From: Lycocorax pyrrhopterus obiensis
Lineage: Eukaryota > Chordata > Aves > Passeriformes > Paradisaeidae
Length of the DNA stretch: 64,000 nt
Direction: 5' to 3'
NCBI GenBank assembly: GCA_014706295.1
Contig: JACSVZ010000001.1
Location: 116,447,111-116,511,110, forward strand
This document shows positions 49,692 through 62,740 of this stretch, one piece after another. The number at the start of each line of letters is the position of its first letter. Position 1 is the first letter of the stretch. The position numbers were made by a program, and so were the translations under genes. The notes below the pieces were generated by a model, which made no database searches, was not told the DNA's origin, and was given only the letters and a program-made list of their open reading frames with translations.

Positions 49692-52600
49692 TTCAAACCA
49701 CTGAAACTGTATTTTAGGAAGATCCTTATGATTTGGATCAATTCCTGCTTTCTAAATAGGGATTAATATCACCCAGTGCATGCAATTAACCAAATAACAT
49801 AACACACTGAAAACCCATATTCAGTGCTTAAAAAACTCCAATCATTTTACCCTTAGAACAATTTTTGGAACCAGCTGTTCAGCTGGTGAAGGATCTGTGA
49901 TATGACCACACTCCCAGGGTATGAAGGCAGAAGGCATAAAGCATAATTCTGGAATATTTACAAAGATTTATGGGTACACAGGCTAGGAAGAATGAATGAT
50001 TAATGCTAGAAGACAGTATTGCCCAATAGAAAATCAAGGTAAAAGCAGAAAAAATCCCTTTTAAACCACAATATAACTTCTGAGTCTGTTCCAGCACGAG
50101 ACTGGCAGCTCTTTATTTTCTTCCTCCATTTCTAGCTGACACTTGCTGAAACCCCTCAAACAATATTCTCCTTTAGCTGGGAAAATTATTTGGTTTATTT
50201 CTCCCATTATCACACAGTCAGGCCATGAGATATCAGGCTGTTGATTTCTGCAATGCACAGAATATAGAAGAAAACACAGAGACTTCAGATGTTCTCAAAG
50301 TCACAGAAGAGCAGGAAAGCTCTAGGCCATATCGAGACCACCAAAAAATTGATCCTGCTGGTCAGGAGTAGCCAAAAAAAATAAATTCCTCCCTCTCCTC
50401 ACAGCACCAATAATTTGGAGCATCTGCAGGCTGTAGCCCCTTGGGACCCTGGATACATTCTGTTTTCAGAAACATCCCTGAAGATCCTACAGGGAAAATA
50501 ACTGGAGAGAGGCATATGCTGCAAAGACAAACCAGAAATCACCACAAAACTGGAGAAGAAGAGGCTGAGGAAGTCCATATAACTCTGTCTGGTAACAACC
50601 TGTATTCACTTTCAGTAACAAGAAAAATTAAGGCTGTGCAAGACAGAATTTATTCTGCAAACCATGAGCTCATGTTAATGGCTAAACCTGACCACACAGC
50701 CACCAGCAAGGCAGCTGTGGAAACTTCTGAAACATATGATCTTGTTTAGCTGCAAATTAAGAGCATCAATGCAGGAATTCCTAGGTGAAGTTTCATCACC
50801 TAAATTACATCAGGAAATCAAATTGGGCCCCAGCACTGCCTTTCTGCCCTATGAGTATCCAGCTATGTTCAGCAATTACTGATCAATAGCATTAATTCTG
50901 TAGCAGTGGCTGTAACACTTGTCTTTGCTGAGAGATGTAGCACAGTCTGAGACCAATAATCCTGTGATACAGTACACGAGCCTTCCAATAAAACACAGGG
51001 TAAACCTGTCTGTGATTGAAGAAAATATATTGTCATTTAGAAAACTAAGTGCCCTAAAATAATTGTGTGGTACAAGCCCAGGCTCACCAGTGAGTATTCA
51101 GCAGTGATCCTCTCTCTGATCAAATTACAGAGCTTTTCAATAATGATTTTATGACTTCCATTACATTAAATGCCACGGTGCCTTTATCAACAAGAAAAAC
51201 GGTACCTTGCAGTGCCAAGTGCAAAATTTATCAGCCACCACCCCCTTGAATGAAGAGTGCACTGCTGGTGCTGATGCTTTTCCAAACACAGAAATAAATT
51301 AAGGTTACTGGGTTATAAGTAGATCATGAAAAGGTTGACTGGAGGCATTATTCACCATCCTCTGCCTCATGTCCCTGGGGGTGCAATATGGCACAGTGAT
51401 GCTTTTATGGAGTGTCCTCCCAGGGTTAATCCTGTGAGGCTGAGAACAATTACTGAACGTGACATCCTGCAGCCTTTTTGAGCAGCCTGGGACGAATCTT
51501 TGGGCACATCTTTGATGACAGACATGGCCTGAGAAGGAACGGACACCCCAACACCCAGCACTGCTTGCAGGCAATGCATCAGATTAAACCACCCCCCATA
51601 AATTCATCAAAAGCCTGGAGCTAAATAAAGACATGTACTCCAAGTTCCAGATCAAACCTACTTTAAAATAAGATATAAATATGCCTGAATCTTTTTAACC
51701 AAATTGCTGCATCCACTTAAGCGTGTGTAGAACAGGAGCAACAGAAATTATCTCCTTGTAAGATAAGCAACGACTGCAGAATATTTAAAAAACCCTTTGA
51801 TGTTGCTCTACGACTACAAGATGATATCATTCCTATTGTCAGCCTGGTACACTCGAGGCTCTCTAAAAATTATATCCAGCTCTGACAAATGAGGAAAGCA
51901 GACTGAAATCAGCCGAAGGACAAAAGCTGAGATGTGAAAGCACTTACAAGCAAGGAGCTGAATAAACTCGGGTTTTGGCTGAAAAGACTGTTTGAGCCTA
52001 GAAGTGAGAATTGTCAGCGTTGCCCCTCTTGGCAAAATTATCTTGGGATTTCATCTCAGAGCACAATGACAAATTTCCTCAAGATGGCAGGGAGGAATTA
52101 AAGTAGTTGATTTTGGAAGCATAACTTCTAGCATTGAACTTTTCAAGCAGAATTTGATGGTGTGAATAGGGCATCCAAAATTGTGACAACTTCAACTATG
52201 ATGGATAGATTCTTGGCTAGAATCCCAAAAAAGTCCTTAAGGAGATAGGGACTACAGTTTTGGCATTTTGCATTTAAGGGATCTAAACTTCTCCATGTAA
52301 AGATAATTTAAATTTTATGCTGTCCTGAAATAGTGCTAAGTAGACTAACATAAATGATTTATTTTTCCAGTGATAAGCTAACCTGAACAGCAACAAATTC
52401 ACTCAAAATTAAATACATTGCTTCACCTGAAACAATGGGGTTTTTGATGCTTAAGCCTTCAGTTTCAGCCCATTTTGAAAAGCAAGCAACAGTTTAAACA
52501 AAGCAAAAGAAATTGCAAGTATTTGTTTGCAAGGATAACTGTTCTTTTTTTAAAAGTGCTTCTTGAATTAGGTAGCAAATAAAAGATTTTGTCTATTTTT

Positions 52601-54082
52601 GCCTCTCAGCAATTTAACTACACGGTAGAAAATAAACACACAAGGTCCTTGGGAGTGTCTGTGACTGCATCAAAGCTGGAACATGTTGTGTTCACCTATA
52701 ACCAGCACTGGATGGTTAAAACTTCACCCTATGTGTTCTTTCCTTGTTATTATTCTAGCAGCAGGAATTGTAATGGATAGAGGAACATCCGCCAGCTTGA
52801 GATCCTAACATCTGTTTTTTCATTAAGTCAGACTAACAACAGGGAGACTTTGGCCAATATTTGCCAAAACAGGATTTTTCATCTCAAACAAACACCCACC
52901 CACCAGACTTCTGGGGAGACTGGGGGGAGAGGCACCTAGAGAAGCTCCTTCTTTCATCTTTTTTTCTTTTCCCCATTTCATTTTACTTTCTTTTTCTTCC
53001 CTCCTTTCTCTGATGTCCTGTTCCAGGAAAGCAGCAGCTAGAAAACCCATTTTCCACATTATTTGATTCCTATTTCAACTTGGTAGAACTCAGCCCCATT
53101 CCATCATTTGGACACATATTATAGTTTCACATATAATTAAGAAGGGCTCCTGCTCCATGCCTGGGGGTGACACAGGGACAGGGGCCAGGCAGCCACAGGG
53201 CCACTTTTGTCTGCCCTGAAAAGCTGCTTTGGATTGGGCACACAACTACGCGTTTCCAGCATAACAAAAAGGACATAACACGAATTAATGTCACCCTTTT
53301 CTGTGGGACAGAAAAATTTACTTTCCTCTTTTCTCCCAAGGCTTAAATTCCTCTGATGAAGTACAACCAAGGCAGCTGTGTCCTCCCTGCCATGCTGCAG
53401 AGGTGACTGGATGTCTGGGGACATGATGGGATGCCCATTTGGCCAAAAAGAGAAACAACCAGACTTTAAATATAACCCAGAAAATAAATGGTAACAGCAT
53501 CTCTCCACATCTGTTAGGCTTTTCCAAATCCTGATATATGATACCTTGCATCTCAGGGGTATTTAATTCCAAAAGGAGTTGAAATAAAATTACTTTTATT
53601 GTCATCTGCTTCACTGTTTTTCAAGTTAAAGATACTTCCTACAGGTACTGCTAGGACTTGATTCGTGTCTTCAAAATGTCACAGAGGTGGTGCATGCACC
53701 TGGTTTTGAGAGAGAATGTGCAATACTTTATTCTTACACTTCTCCTTCTATCTTAGGGCTTAAAAATGCTTTAACTTATTATATCTTTGCCAAGCAATAT
53801 TACCTCAGATCTGGATGTAAATCAGAGAATAAAGCACTGAAATTACCTGGGCAGAGGCGTGCAGAGCAATTCAAGAGAAGAGCTTGGAGTCATGGTTTGC
53901 AGGTGTCCTGTGACAACCCTTCTCTTACAAACCCAATTTACATTTTTTACTTGGAAAAACAGACAGCAGTAGCATGTTTTCATGGAGAAACAGAAGCCAA
54001 TAAATTTTGAGCTGCTTAAACACTCACAAGACCAATTGCACTGTAGCACCATAATTGTTGCTCATTAAGGCATACAGGCAGG
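49692..54082. other. Non-coding sequence, no gene recognised
   Basis: Frames are short, up to 123 codons on the minus strand near 53.1-53.5 kb. An E-box palindrome at 49870-49887 is listed separately. 50.3-50.75 kb has a 102-codon frame without recognisable domain. The remainder is unremarkable unique sequence. Confidence 0.65.
49870..49887. promoter_or_regulatory. Palindromic E-box doublet
   Basis: ACCAGCTG and CAGCTGGT flank a TT spacer, making two CAGCTG E-boxes in perfect mirror arrangement (49872-49877 and 49880-49885). CAGCTG is the core used by class II bHLH dimers such as MyoD or ASCL1 families. The symmetry is exact. Function is inference. Confidence 0.35.
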
Positions 54083-54300
54083 TAGAATCAGAGAATATCC
54101 TGAGTTGGAAGGGACCTGCAAGAATCATCGACTGCAGCTCCTGACTCTGCATGGGACAACCCAAAAATCACACCAGAGGTGCCTGAGAGCGGTGTCCAAA
54201 GACTTCTTGGGCTCTGTCAGGTTGGTGCTGTGCCCATTCCCTGGGGTTCTTCCCTCTGGGGGAAGAACCTTTTCCTGATACCCAACCTAAACCTCCCCTG
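54083..54300 (-). mobile_element. CR1 LINE fragment, 3' end, antisense (longest copy)
   Basis: The forward strand starts with the reversed tail AGAATCAGAGAAT, then GAGTTGGAAGGGACCTGCAAG (about 54101-54121), a diverged middle, then CTGTGCCCATTCCCTGGGG (about 54229-54247), and ends with TTTTCCTGATACCCAACCTAAACCTCCCCTG near 54270-54300. About 220 bp of CR1 3' end is present, 5'-truncated. It is the best preserved CR1 copy in the window but cannot encode anything. Confidence 0.93.
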
Positions 54301-57076
54301 ACACATTTAGTCATTTAAAGTGAAGAGAAAGGACACAGATATCTTTTCATTATGGCTTGGCACACTTTCCTCTGCCACGGCCTACAGTTAAAAATTGTTT
54401 CCTTGCAGTGCGACCAAAGGAGCTGGCACTCAGTGATAAATGTTCAGAATTTCAGCCTCTCCGGAGTTTTAAGAGACAGATATTGACCTCTCCAGAGATA
54501 ATTGAAACTTGTCTTCCCTTTTTCAAATGAGTCATATCCCTTTGTACCATTCAAATCCATCAGAAGACGCAACTGAGTTTCTTGGAGGCAGGACATGAAC
54601 CATCATCAAAAAACTTGAAAGCTGATGCTAAATCACTAAGTGCCACGTGCCTTTCTTACTTTGATTAAATAAACCCATCCCACAGTGAAAACAAGTGCAA
54701 GGACCATCCGTTTCAGCATTCCTTAGAGAGTGGAAACAAGAGAAATTAAGGGCGTGTCTTTTTGCTTGCCAGCTGGAGACAAAAAGTGAAGAAAGGGTCT
54801 ACTAATGAGGTAGAAATGAGTTCAAATGACTTGAACATGTTCTGATTCCAGAGTAGGTATTGTCCTCAAAAAACACCATTGAAAAGCATCTTTTTTCATT
54901 TTCTCACTCTTGAGAATTGAGAACTGCAATAAAAATACACACAGGGCCCTGTGCATCAGCTACCCACAGACTGATGTAACTTCATAGAGATTTGGCACCT
55001 GCATTCAAAATCTAACACAGAGAGCTGCATTTGTAAAATCTGGAGATCTCTAGGGCAGAAATAAGTGGCAGTTCTGGAAGATAATTGACTATAAGAAGTA
55101 AGGCTTGGCAACAAAAAAACCATTCCTGCAAAACAGAGCCACCTGCATTGACCAGTTTTGTGACACAAGATATTTGAGTAATTTTTCTGTAGGCATTTAA
55201 TCAAATACCAGAGTGAACTGGCAACCTACTGAATCATATCAATTAAATGGAGTTTAGGTGTATATTCTAAAATATGACCTTTTTTCCGTATATTTATCAA
55301 CACTGCATTGAGCTTTACTCAAAAGTATTTCAAGGCTCTTTTCCTTAGCTCTTGTTCCAAGGATGGCACAGGAGATTGTGTCATTCCCAAGTCATTTAGT
55401 TTGCTAAAATGATAAGGACGTGAACTCACAGCAAACAACCAATGAAATAAACCAAAACAAAGCAAACAGATGGGAGAGAAACCAAAACAAAAAGAAAACC
55501 CCACGCAGAACTAAACCAGAACAACCACCACCCTTACATTAAAAAAAAAATTCCAACCATGCACAGAAAAAGTCCTACTTCAAAACATGAAGAACAAAAC
55601 AAAAACCCAGCTCCCAAAAGAAAATCCCAGATATTTTCAGCCCTACAGAAGTGCAGATCCACAACATAACTCTATACAAGAGAGATAACTGTAACAAATA
55701 CACTTTTCTGTGGATAAAAAAGTGCATTTTGCATTGACCTACCTATCAAACTTAGGTAAATCCTTAGTTTTATAATTTAACTCCCAATTTCAGGTTACAA
55801 CAGGCAGGTAGCAAACAGATTCTTGCATGGAGAGATCTGGGGTTGGCTGCTGACAGTCCCTCATTTACCAGTCAAAGGTCAAAAGAGCTGCGCCAGTTTT
55901 GCCCTTTGCACTCCACAGAAGAAAACTTTTCTCACATCATACATGTGGATATATTTATTAAACACACACATAATGCTTATGTATTAACCTTTAATCCAAA
56001 GGTTTTGTTTCCATGGAAACAACAGCAAGCAACTCTGTGTCAAAGTCCTGATAATTTCTTCATGAGCATAAAATGGATGAGCATCTGCTGGAAACACAGA
56101 TTAAAAAGGACTGACAATGGCAATGCAAATACTTTTCCTAACTTCAGGTTTTGATATCCTTTTTTTCCAAGAAACATTCAAAAATATATATGAATTTCTG
56201 GATTAAGCTAAAATCCATCCAAGCACACTTTTTGAGGAATGAGACTCTGGAGACAAAAGGTTAATCGAGAAGTGCTTACCCAAAATTATTTTGCACAGAT
56301 CTACAACACATAACAGCAATGTTTGATAAGAATCTAAAAACTCCAGTTTCCCAGTGCGGACTGTTGCATTTGGATGCATTTTGGATGCCTGTGGGATTGC
56401 TGAAAGGATCAGAACTGGGAACTAAACAGGTCTCAACCAAAAGTGCCAAACAAAAATCCTTTGATAAATACTGAAACACTTTCCATATCAAAAGGACCTT
56501 CAACACAACTGCTTTTCTCAGTAGGGACCAATAAACACACCTCAATACTTTGCCAAATTTCTGGTCCAAGTCAACAATTAGTAGAAGAGAAATGAAGATA
56601 TTTTCCAAAAAGTAAGCCTAAAATATGGAGTGAAACATATCCATTCTGAATGTCTCATCCTTCAAACACTACTCATGCAAACATTGATACCACCAACAGT
56701 CTCAAGAGCCAGCAAGAGTTTTGTGGGGAAAGCAGCAGGAATATTTGGCATTCATAAAACTCTCCCTAAGTCCACGCATGCCTTAGTAATATTTCCATAT
56801 TTATACACTCTGTAACCTAATATGCAGAATTTTAGTTTGCTGCAGCTTCAAGCATCATCCAAAGGCAAGGTGTCTGGGAGAAAGAGCCCACCTAACATGT
56901 TCCCTGAACCTATTGGCACACAGACTATCATGTTTTAAGCAGGAAAAGGGATGTTAAAAAATTATTGATGTCAAATCCAAGTAATTAATACAGCTAAAAA
57001 ATGCCAACAGACCTGGGAAAAGATTTGAAAATAATTATCACCCTGCAGACTATTTCTGCTATATACCAGCCTTTAA
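54301..57076. other. Non-coding sequence, no gene recognised
   Basis: AT-rich unique sequence. Frames up to 110 codons (minus, 56276-56608) are unrecognisable. 55.4-55.65 kb is an A/C-rich stretch with many AAAC and AAAACC words, close to low-complexity. Confidence 0.65.

Positions 57077-57116
<40 letters not shown>
57077..57116. repeat. (AAT)13 microsatellite
   Basis: About 13 uninterrupted AAT units (40 bp), the longest short-tandem repeat here and therefore likely length-polymorphic. Confidence 0.97.
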
Positions 57117-57117
<1 letters not shown>

Positions 57118-57179
57118 ATGAGAAGTGGGCTTTAACCCAAAGCTCTGCATGTGTGAACTGCAGACTTTGAACACTTGCA

Positions 57180-57895
57180 CTCTTTTTGTGGATATGAAAG
57201 GGTGATATGTGGGCTTTGATCTTTTAATAACTCTGCTTAAGAGGGTCTAACTGTATGAATTAATCGTCGGGGCTTCTGAAAAGCATTAATTAATTCCACT
57301 CTGGAAATTATTATTATTATATAACCGCATTACATAAGCCAGGGCATCCAAACTTTGCATTCATCTGGTGGCTTCTGTGGAAATCTCGAGAGCTGCTCTG
57401 CATGACAAGGAGCAGAAAGCCCTGCATGACATGGTTGGACACTCAGCAAGTGGAACGCTCAAATCGCATTACTGCAAAAGCAGCAGTTTAGGGGGACGCC
57501 CTCAAAAATTTAGTGGGAATAATTAAAGGAAACTGAAATATGAGTCTTTTTCATTTTCTTTGAACTAAGTGAGTTACCACAGTATCCTTTGTGTTTTTCA
57601 GACAGTATTAATTTTCAGGACTGTGAGGGGGGAAGGCCTGCAGGGCAAACTTGCAAAAGATTAGTCTAATTCAAGTCCTGCGTACAGAAGAGAGAGTTTT
57701 ATCTGTCAGTTTGAAAGAGAACTTTAAAGAGGTTGCGATATGGAGAGGAATTATCACCACTATTAATTGCACAGGCACATTAAAAAGACCCTGGAAAGTG
57801 ACCTCCTCTAATACAGAGAATGCACAGAGAAAAATATGTCTTAATCTTCTTTTCTGCGCTAAGATAAATGTCAAGTGTATCTATCACCTCAATTA
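57180..57895. promoter_or_regulatory. Candidate enhancer / CNE cluster
   Basis: This stretch contains CTTTGATC (57214-57221, TCF/LEF-like), several ATTAAT/TTAATT words around 57260-57300, a run of isolated CpGs (AATCGTCGG, ACCGC, CTCGAG, AACGC, ATCGC, GACGC), and further ATTAAT and GATA-like words to 57890. It lacks long homopolymers. The pattern resembles the 43.5-kb block. An 81-codon frame (57651-57896) lies inside but is unrecognisable. Confidence 0.33.
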
Positions 57896-60800
57896 ACCAT
57901 AGGAAAAAAGCTGTCAAAATCTAATTCTTTTTTTGACAAGGCGTTTATTCTGAAACCAGCAGAGGGAGAAACAGGCACTTGTATTAGAAAGAGATGAGTG
58001 TCAAAGGGTTCTGAAACACATGGTGAGTTTTCCATGTGCGAAATGCTGATTAGAACCATGGTAAATCAGTGCTAGTGTGTTCTGGGTTTGTTGCCTGAGC
58101 TACAGGAAAACTGAGGGCTTTGTGGCATGGTTTACTTCAGCGCTGAGGTTACATTAACAAAAGAATGTTTTCCAGCTACAGCACCATGCAAAATGCAAAA
58201 GATCTGGTGAAATGAAAGAACCTGAACTTCAGGAACATTTAAGACTATTTTACAGAATATTGTAAAACATATTTGTTTTGATAGTTTATTTGCTCTTTGA
58301 TTTTTTTCCTTTAAATAGAAATGAAACCTTTTTGTGCCCTTCCTTGTTACATCCATGTGATCTCCTCAGGGCATTAGGATGGATTCACCTTTCATTAGTT
58401 TGAGTCACACTCAAAGTTTTGTTCTGCTACCCTTGATTTTTGCAGAAGACCAATGAAATGTGTTGCAGAAAAGCGATATTTACACGTCTTTCATAACTGA
58501 GCTTTGAAAGCAAAACGACTGACCTACTAATAAAACTTTCATATTAACAGCAGCTTGACAGAACTCTGCCACATAATTGGTACAACCACACATTGCTTCA
58601 GCGAGAAACCATGCAGAAGGGGAAAGCTGCCTATTTAAAGCAGTGCATTTAGAAAGAAAGAGCAGTTTGGGATCATGAGACTGCCTTAAAATCATCCAGA
58701 TTTCTTTATTTTCAGAATTTGATGTTTCCCTATGTATCTGTGTGTGCATTCAGGTGTTTGAGACTCCTGCCTAAAAGAACAGAGTTTGAATTGTTTTTAG
58801 AGTTACAGTGAATCTTCTAGTGCAAAATATTAATTTTAGGGAAGGAGAGGAATGACTGTAAGAATAGAGACGGAAATGCAGTAAAGAGGTGGGATTTTTC
58901 AGCCTCCAGTGCTAAATCATTTCATATTTATCAGGAGGAGATGAGTCTCAGGGCAGCATATGATGTCCTTTGCCACCACCCTTTTTCCAGGAACAAACGA
59001 TGCCCAGAAAAGCTGGATCTGCACACTGGAAACGTACGTGACCCACGGCGTTTGTCAGAAGATAGAGGTGCATTCAAGGATTAAATCCATTGCATCTCAC
59101 AGAAAGGACAGGCTTCCCCAGGGAAAGCTCTGGGATTGCTTGTCAGCTGTAGCACAACTGAAAAACAACAGATCAGTCCTCTGCTTGTTTATGTTGTCAC
59201 AGGCTTCTGAATTCAGTGGCACTTTGTCATCTCGTGTCACAACTGGCTCCCTCTTACCATAAGAGTCATGCAAATAACAGATCCTCAAAGTGTAATAATA
59301 CAAACAGGAGTCCTCAAGCAGGTGCCTATTCCACTTCTTTTTCTCTTCTTTTTTTTTTTTTTCTCTTATTTTAAATATTACTCCGAAACAAAACTTGGCC
59401 AAGTCAGAATCGTGTCAAGCGTGTTTCTCTTACAAGACTTCTGTTAATTTGAGCAGTGGATAAGCCATGCAGTTGTGATGGCCACAATGAGAGCATGGGT
59501 ATGCCTGCTGATATAAAATTATTCAAAATAAAACACCAGTATTTCTGAAAATAGAGGTTCTGCAACTTGAATTATTTCTAGAAAGTACAATAAAGCAAAC
59601 AACCCTTGTGCAAATATTAATTGTTAAATAGAGGAATTTAGGCAATAAACAGACTTTGAGAACTGAGAAATGTTCTCTTTGCTCTTTTTAAAACTCAGCC
59701 AAAGAAATTTGGATAGAAAATTCTTGATATTGTGGATAATTATATGAATAAAGTATAAGACAATCAGGCATGTATAGAAATGTGTTTACTGTTGCATAAT
59801 CATTCAATTCAACATTCTCTCCTAATTTCTGAGGTGCAAACTCTCTGGAGCACTCAGTTAAAACCAGTAACTGCAGAGATTCACTTTCCCATTTCCCACG
59901 CACTGCATCAGCTGTGCCAAGAATAAAACATAATAAAACCCAACCAAACCAGCCCAAGAACCTGGAAGTCTTTCTGAATTCCAAGAAAGAAAAGTGCTAG
60001 GCAGTGAAGCTTTAATAACACGTTTTAAGTTAGATCTAAACACACAGCAAAGGTCCAGAGCACCCACGGAGCCTCAGCAGCAAAGAGAGAGAGTTCAAAT
60101 TTGATCAATCCTGCTTCAGATTGCAGACTAACTTTCCTCTAAATGTATCTCTTGTGAGGTCAGAATGTGCACTGAATTCACCTGGCTCACCTAATGTACT
60201 ACCACAATTTCTGGCTCACAGCATTTTTGTGCCTATCAGGACAGGGGACTTGTCCTCGAAGAACAGAAGTTGCAGGATGCATTTTGGTGTTTTTAAAAGT
60301 AAAAACATTGAGGTGTTTAGCAGGGTTGAACAGGACACAGCTGGTAGAGATGCAGCACAGATTTCTGCCATGAGAGAAGGAGAAGAATGAAAAATACAGA
60401 AATCCATTCCCACCAGGACTGTTGGCATAAGCCAAAATCCTCCACACTCAACAGGCCTCGTGTGACTGTGCAATGCAAAAAACCATTACAAAAACCATTA
60501 CATGATGGTACAGAAGCAGGGGTGGTCCACACAGGAGGTTCCTCTGCAGATCTGAGGAGGCAGCTTTCATCTGGTCAATACATTCTGGACCAGGAACAAG
60601 AACTTGAGCCACTGCTGCTCTTTGGTTCTGGTGCAGGTGCTGAGAATTCATGAAAACCAGCTCAAGATCCCAGCCAGCCAGAAGAAAATACGACTTTGAA
60701 CCAGCTAGGGTCCCGATCAGCTCTGATTCCTGCTACTGTGTTTGCCTTTGCCGTTTTTACCCCTCTTTTCTTGGATCTACACTCGCACTTAAGAAGATTC

Positions 60801-62540
60801 TTAGGAAATAAGTTTCCATTCTCAAATCAGGGCACATACTCAGCTCCACTCACTGCTCACCAGGTCACAGATCACCGTGTAACAGCTCTGCTGGTGCTGG
60901 CACTCGTTTTAAGGTAGCACGAGGGACACTGGACAGTTCAGTCACTGCTCCCGTGTCCCTGTCTGAGCCACTGCCCTGATCTGGAAGGCCACCAAGCAGC
61001 TTGCCTTGAGCTCGAGTTTCTCACCCACTTGATCACCCAGTTCTGCTGAAGTTAGTACTCATTCCTGACACAGGCTTTACCCAGCTATCCAGTGCCTGAG
61101 CAGGAACAGAGCAAAACCTCTGTATTCTCTCTGTCTTGAGGCACCTGAGGCACTGACAGGATTTAATTCACATGTGAATAGTGGCATCATAATAGAGGAC
61201 TGACTCATTCCAAACTCTTTTGAACACAATTTCATAAAACTCACTTATATGTAAATCCCGAAGATTTCCTCTTGTTTTTTTAAAAAAAGTTTACTCTGAA
61301 AGAGAATTTCATAGGATTTGTGGTGTTTGGACCTCTCCATCCTGGGAAAGAGATAAGTTCTCAGATTTTAAGAACAGTATTCATATGACTTAGTGAGTTC
61401 AGGGAGCTGGAACAGATATGGAGGCACTCTGAGGGGATTCTTTGGGGAAGAGATTATTAAGAAGCAGTGTATTTGCCTTAATCACGACTGTAAATGCCTG
61501 CTCCAAGCACTTGGTTACTTCATACATTTTAAAATTATGAGAACATGGTACCTTAACTGCAAGGGCCCTTTCTGCAACCTGCCTTGCACCCTGCCATCAA
61601 AACACTCTAAAGACTGTTCCTTGTGGAGGAGCTTGAACGCTACGATGAACAATTCTGCCACCAGCCCACTTCTGTCGTAGCCCATGGTCAATATAACACA
61701 GGAATAAAAAGATTTAACTGGACCTTTTGATTCAAATACCTCTAAGCAGTTTCTAGGTAAAACTAGTAAATATTAAGCAATTGTTTTCTTTCACTGAAGA
61801 TAAAACAAAACAAAAATTCTATCTGCAATGTGCAGTGTTTTCCTTCCCCACTTATGTTTTTGTCTCCTGAATTGGAAGATTTAAGGGGGTGACAGAGATG
61901 CAATCAGGATTAGCAACCCAATAAAACTTTACAGTGAACAGGAAAGCATGAAGATTTGTATAAATATTTGCAGAAATGGAAAAGAGCAGATGCACAATCA
62001 AATAATCCAGAATATGTGTCTACACCTGCTTTTAAAAGAAAACATTTCTGTCCCAACCTCAAAAAATAACAAGACAAAGAGAATGTTTTCATCAGCTGGA
62101 CAGCTCCAAAATCCTTCAGCAGACTGAGTTTGTTGCCAAAATAAAAATTATTAGGGAAAACATCCTTGTGGAAAGAAGCTTCAAAGCAAATTCTTGTCAG
62201 TGTGTACTTGAAGGTCAGTTTGTCTAAAGAGAGAATACAGCCTGCACTGATAAATACTTATAGAACACAGCCATTAAAGTCACTGTATTGATCTCAAAAA
62301 GCAGAAAAATCAGGTGAAATTGTACTGGCATCAGTTCAAATGTCCACACTGACACCAGCTCTGTTCCCTGAGAGTCTGGGCCCCTGTCTCAAGCAGATAT
62401 CCCCAATTCATGTGTCTGCACCGCTCCTGTTTGCCTCTAACATGGTTTTGCAGAGCCGTGCCAGTTCCTACTGAGTGTGAGAAGATTCACAGAGTGTGAA
62501 ATCTTGCAAACTAAATGAGCCATAGGAACAGTTTGCACAA
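57896..62540. other. Non-coding sequence, no gene recognised
   Basis: No recognisable gene. A T-run lies at 59349-59362. A short direct repeat AAAAACCATTAC occurs twice near 60478-60502. The 60.4-61.1 kb part is GC-richer with several overlapping frames up to 89 codons, which mutual overlap marks as chance. A 43-nt exon-like segment (58990-59032) with CAG before and GTACGT after is noted but unsupported. Confidence 0.6.
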
Positions 62541-62740
62541 ATCCCAAATGATCAGCGTGGTAACCCAGTCACCTAGTATGTTATTTCCATTATAAGCAAT
62601 AGCAATTATTCAGGCAAAGAAATGACAGAATGAACCCCTCGCTCTGAATGTTTGCGCAGCGCCGGGCCTGAAAAAAGGATTATTATGTTTTTCCACGCAC
62701 AAAGGACAACTGTATGCTAATGTCCCCCCCTTTCCTTCAC
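62540..62740. promoter_or_regulatory. Candidate CNE with SOX and octamer-like sites
   Basis: A GC-richer, CpG-containing core (TTTGCGCAGCGCCGGG, 62651-62666) is followed by ACAAAGG (62699-62705, SOX-like) and ATGCTAAT (62714-62721, octamer-like) 8 bp apart. The stretch is not repetitive and stands out from its surroundings. SOX and POU factors often act together, but the spacing here is wider than the classical composite. Confidence 0.33.

Noticed and set aside
58988..59040. 43-nt exon between CAG and GTACGT
   Set aside because: Single weak splice words occur often. No frame or conservation evidence supports it.
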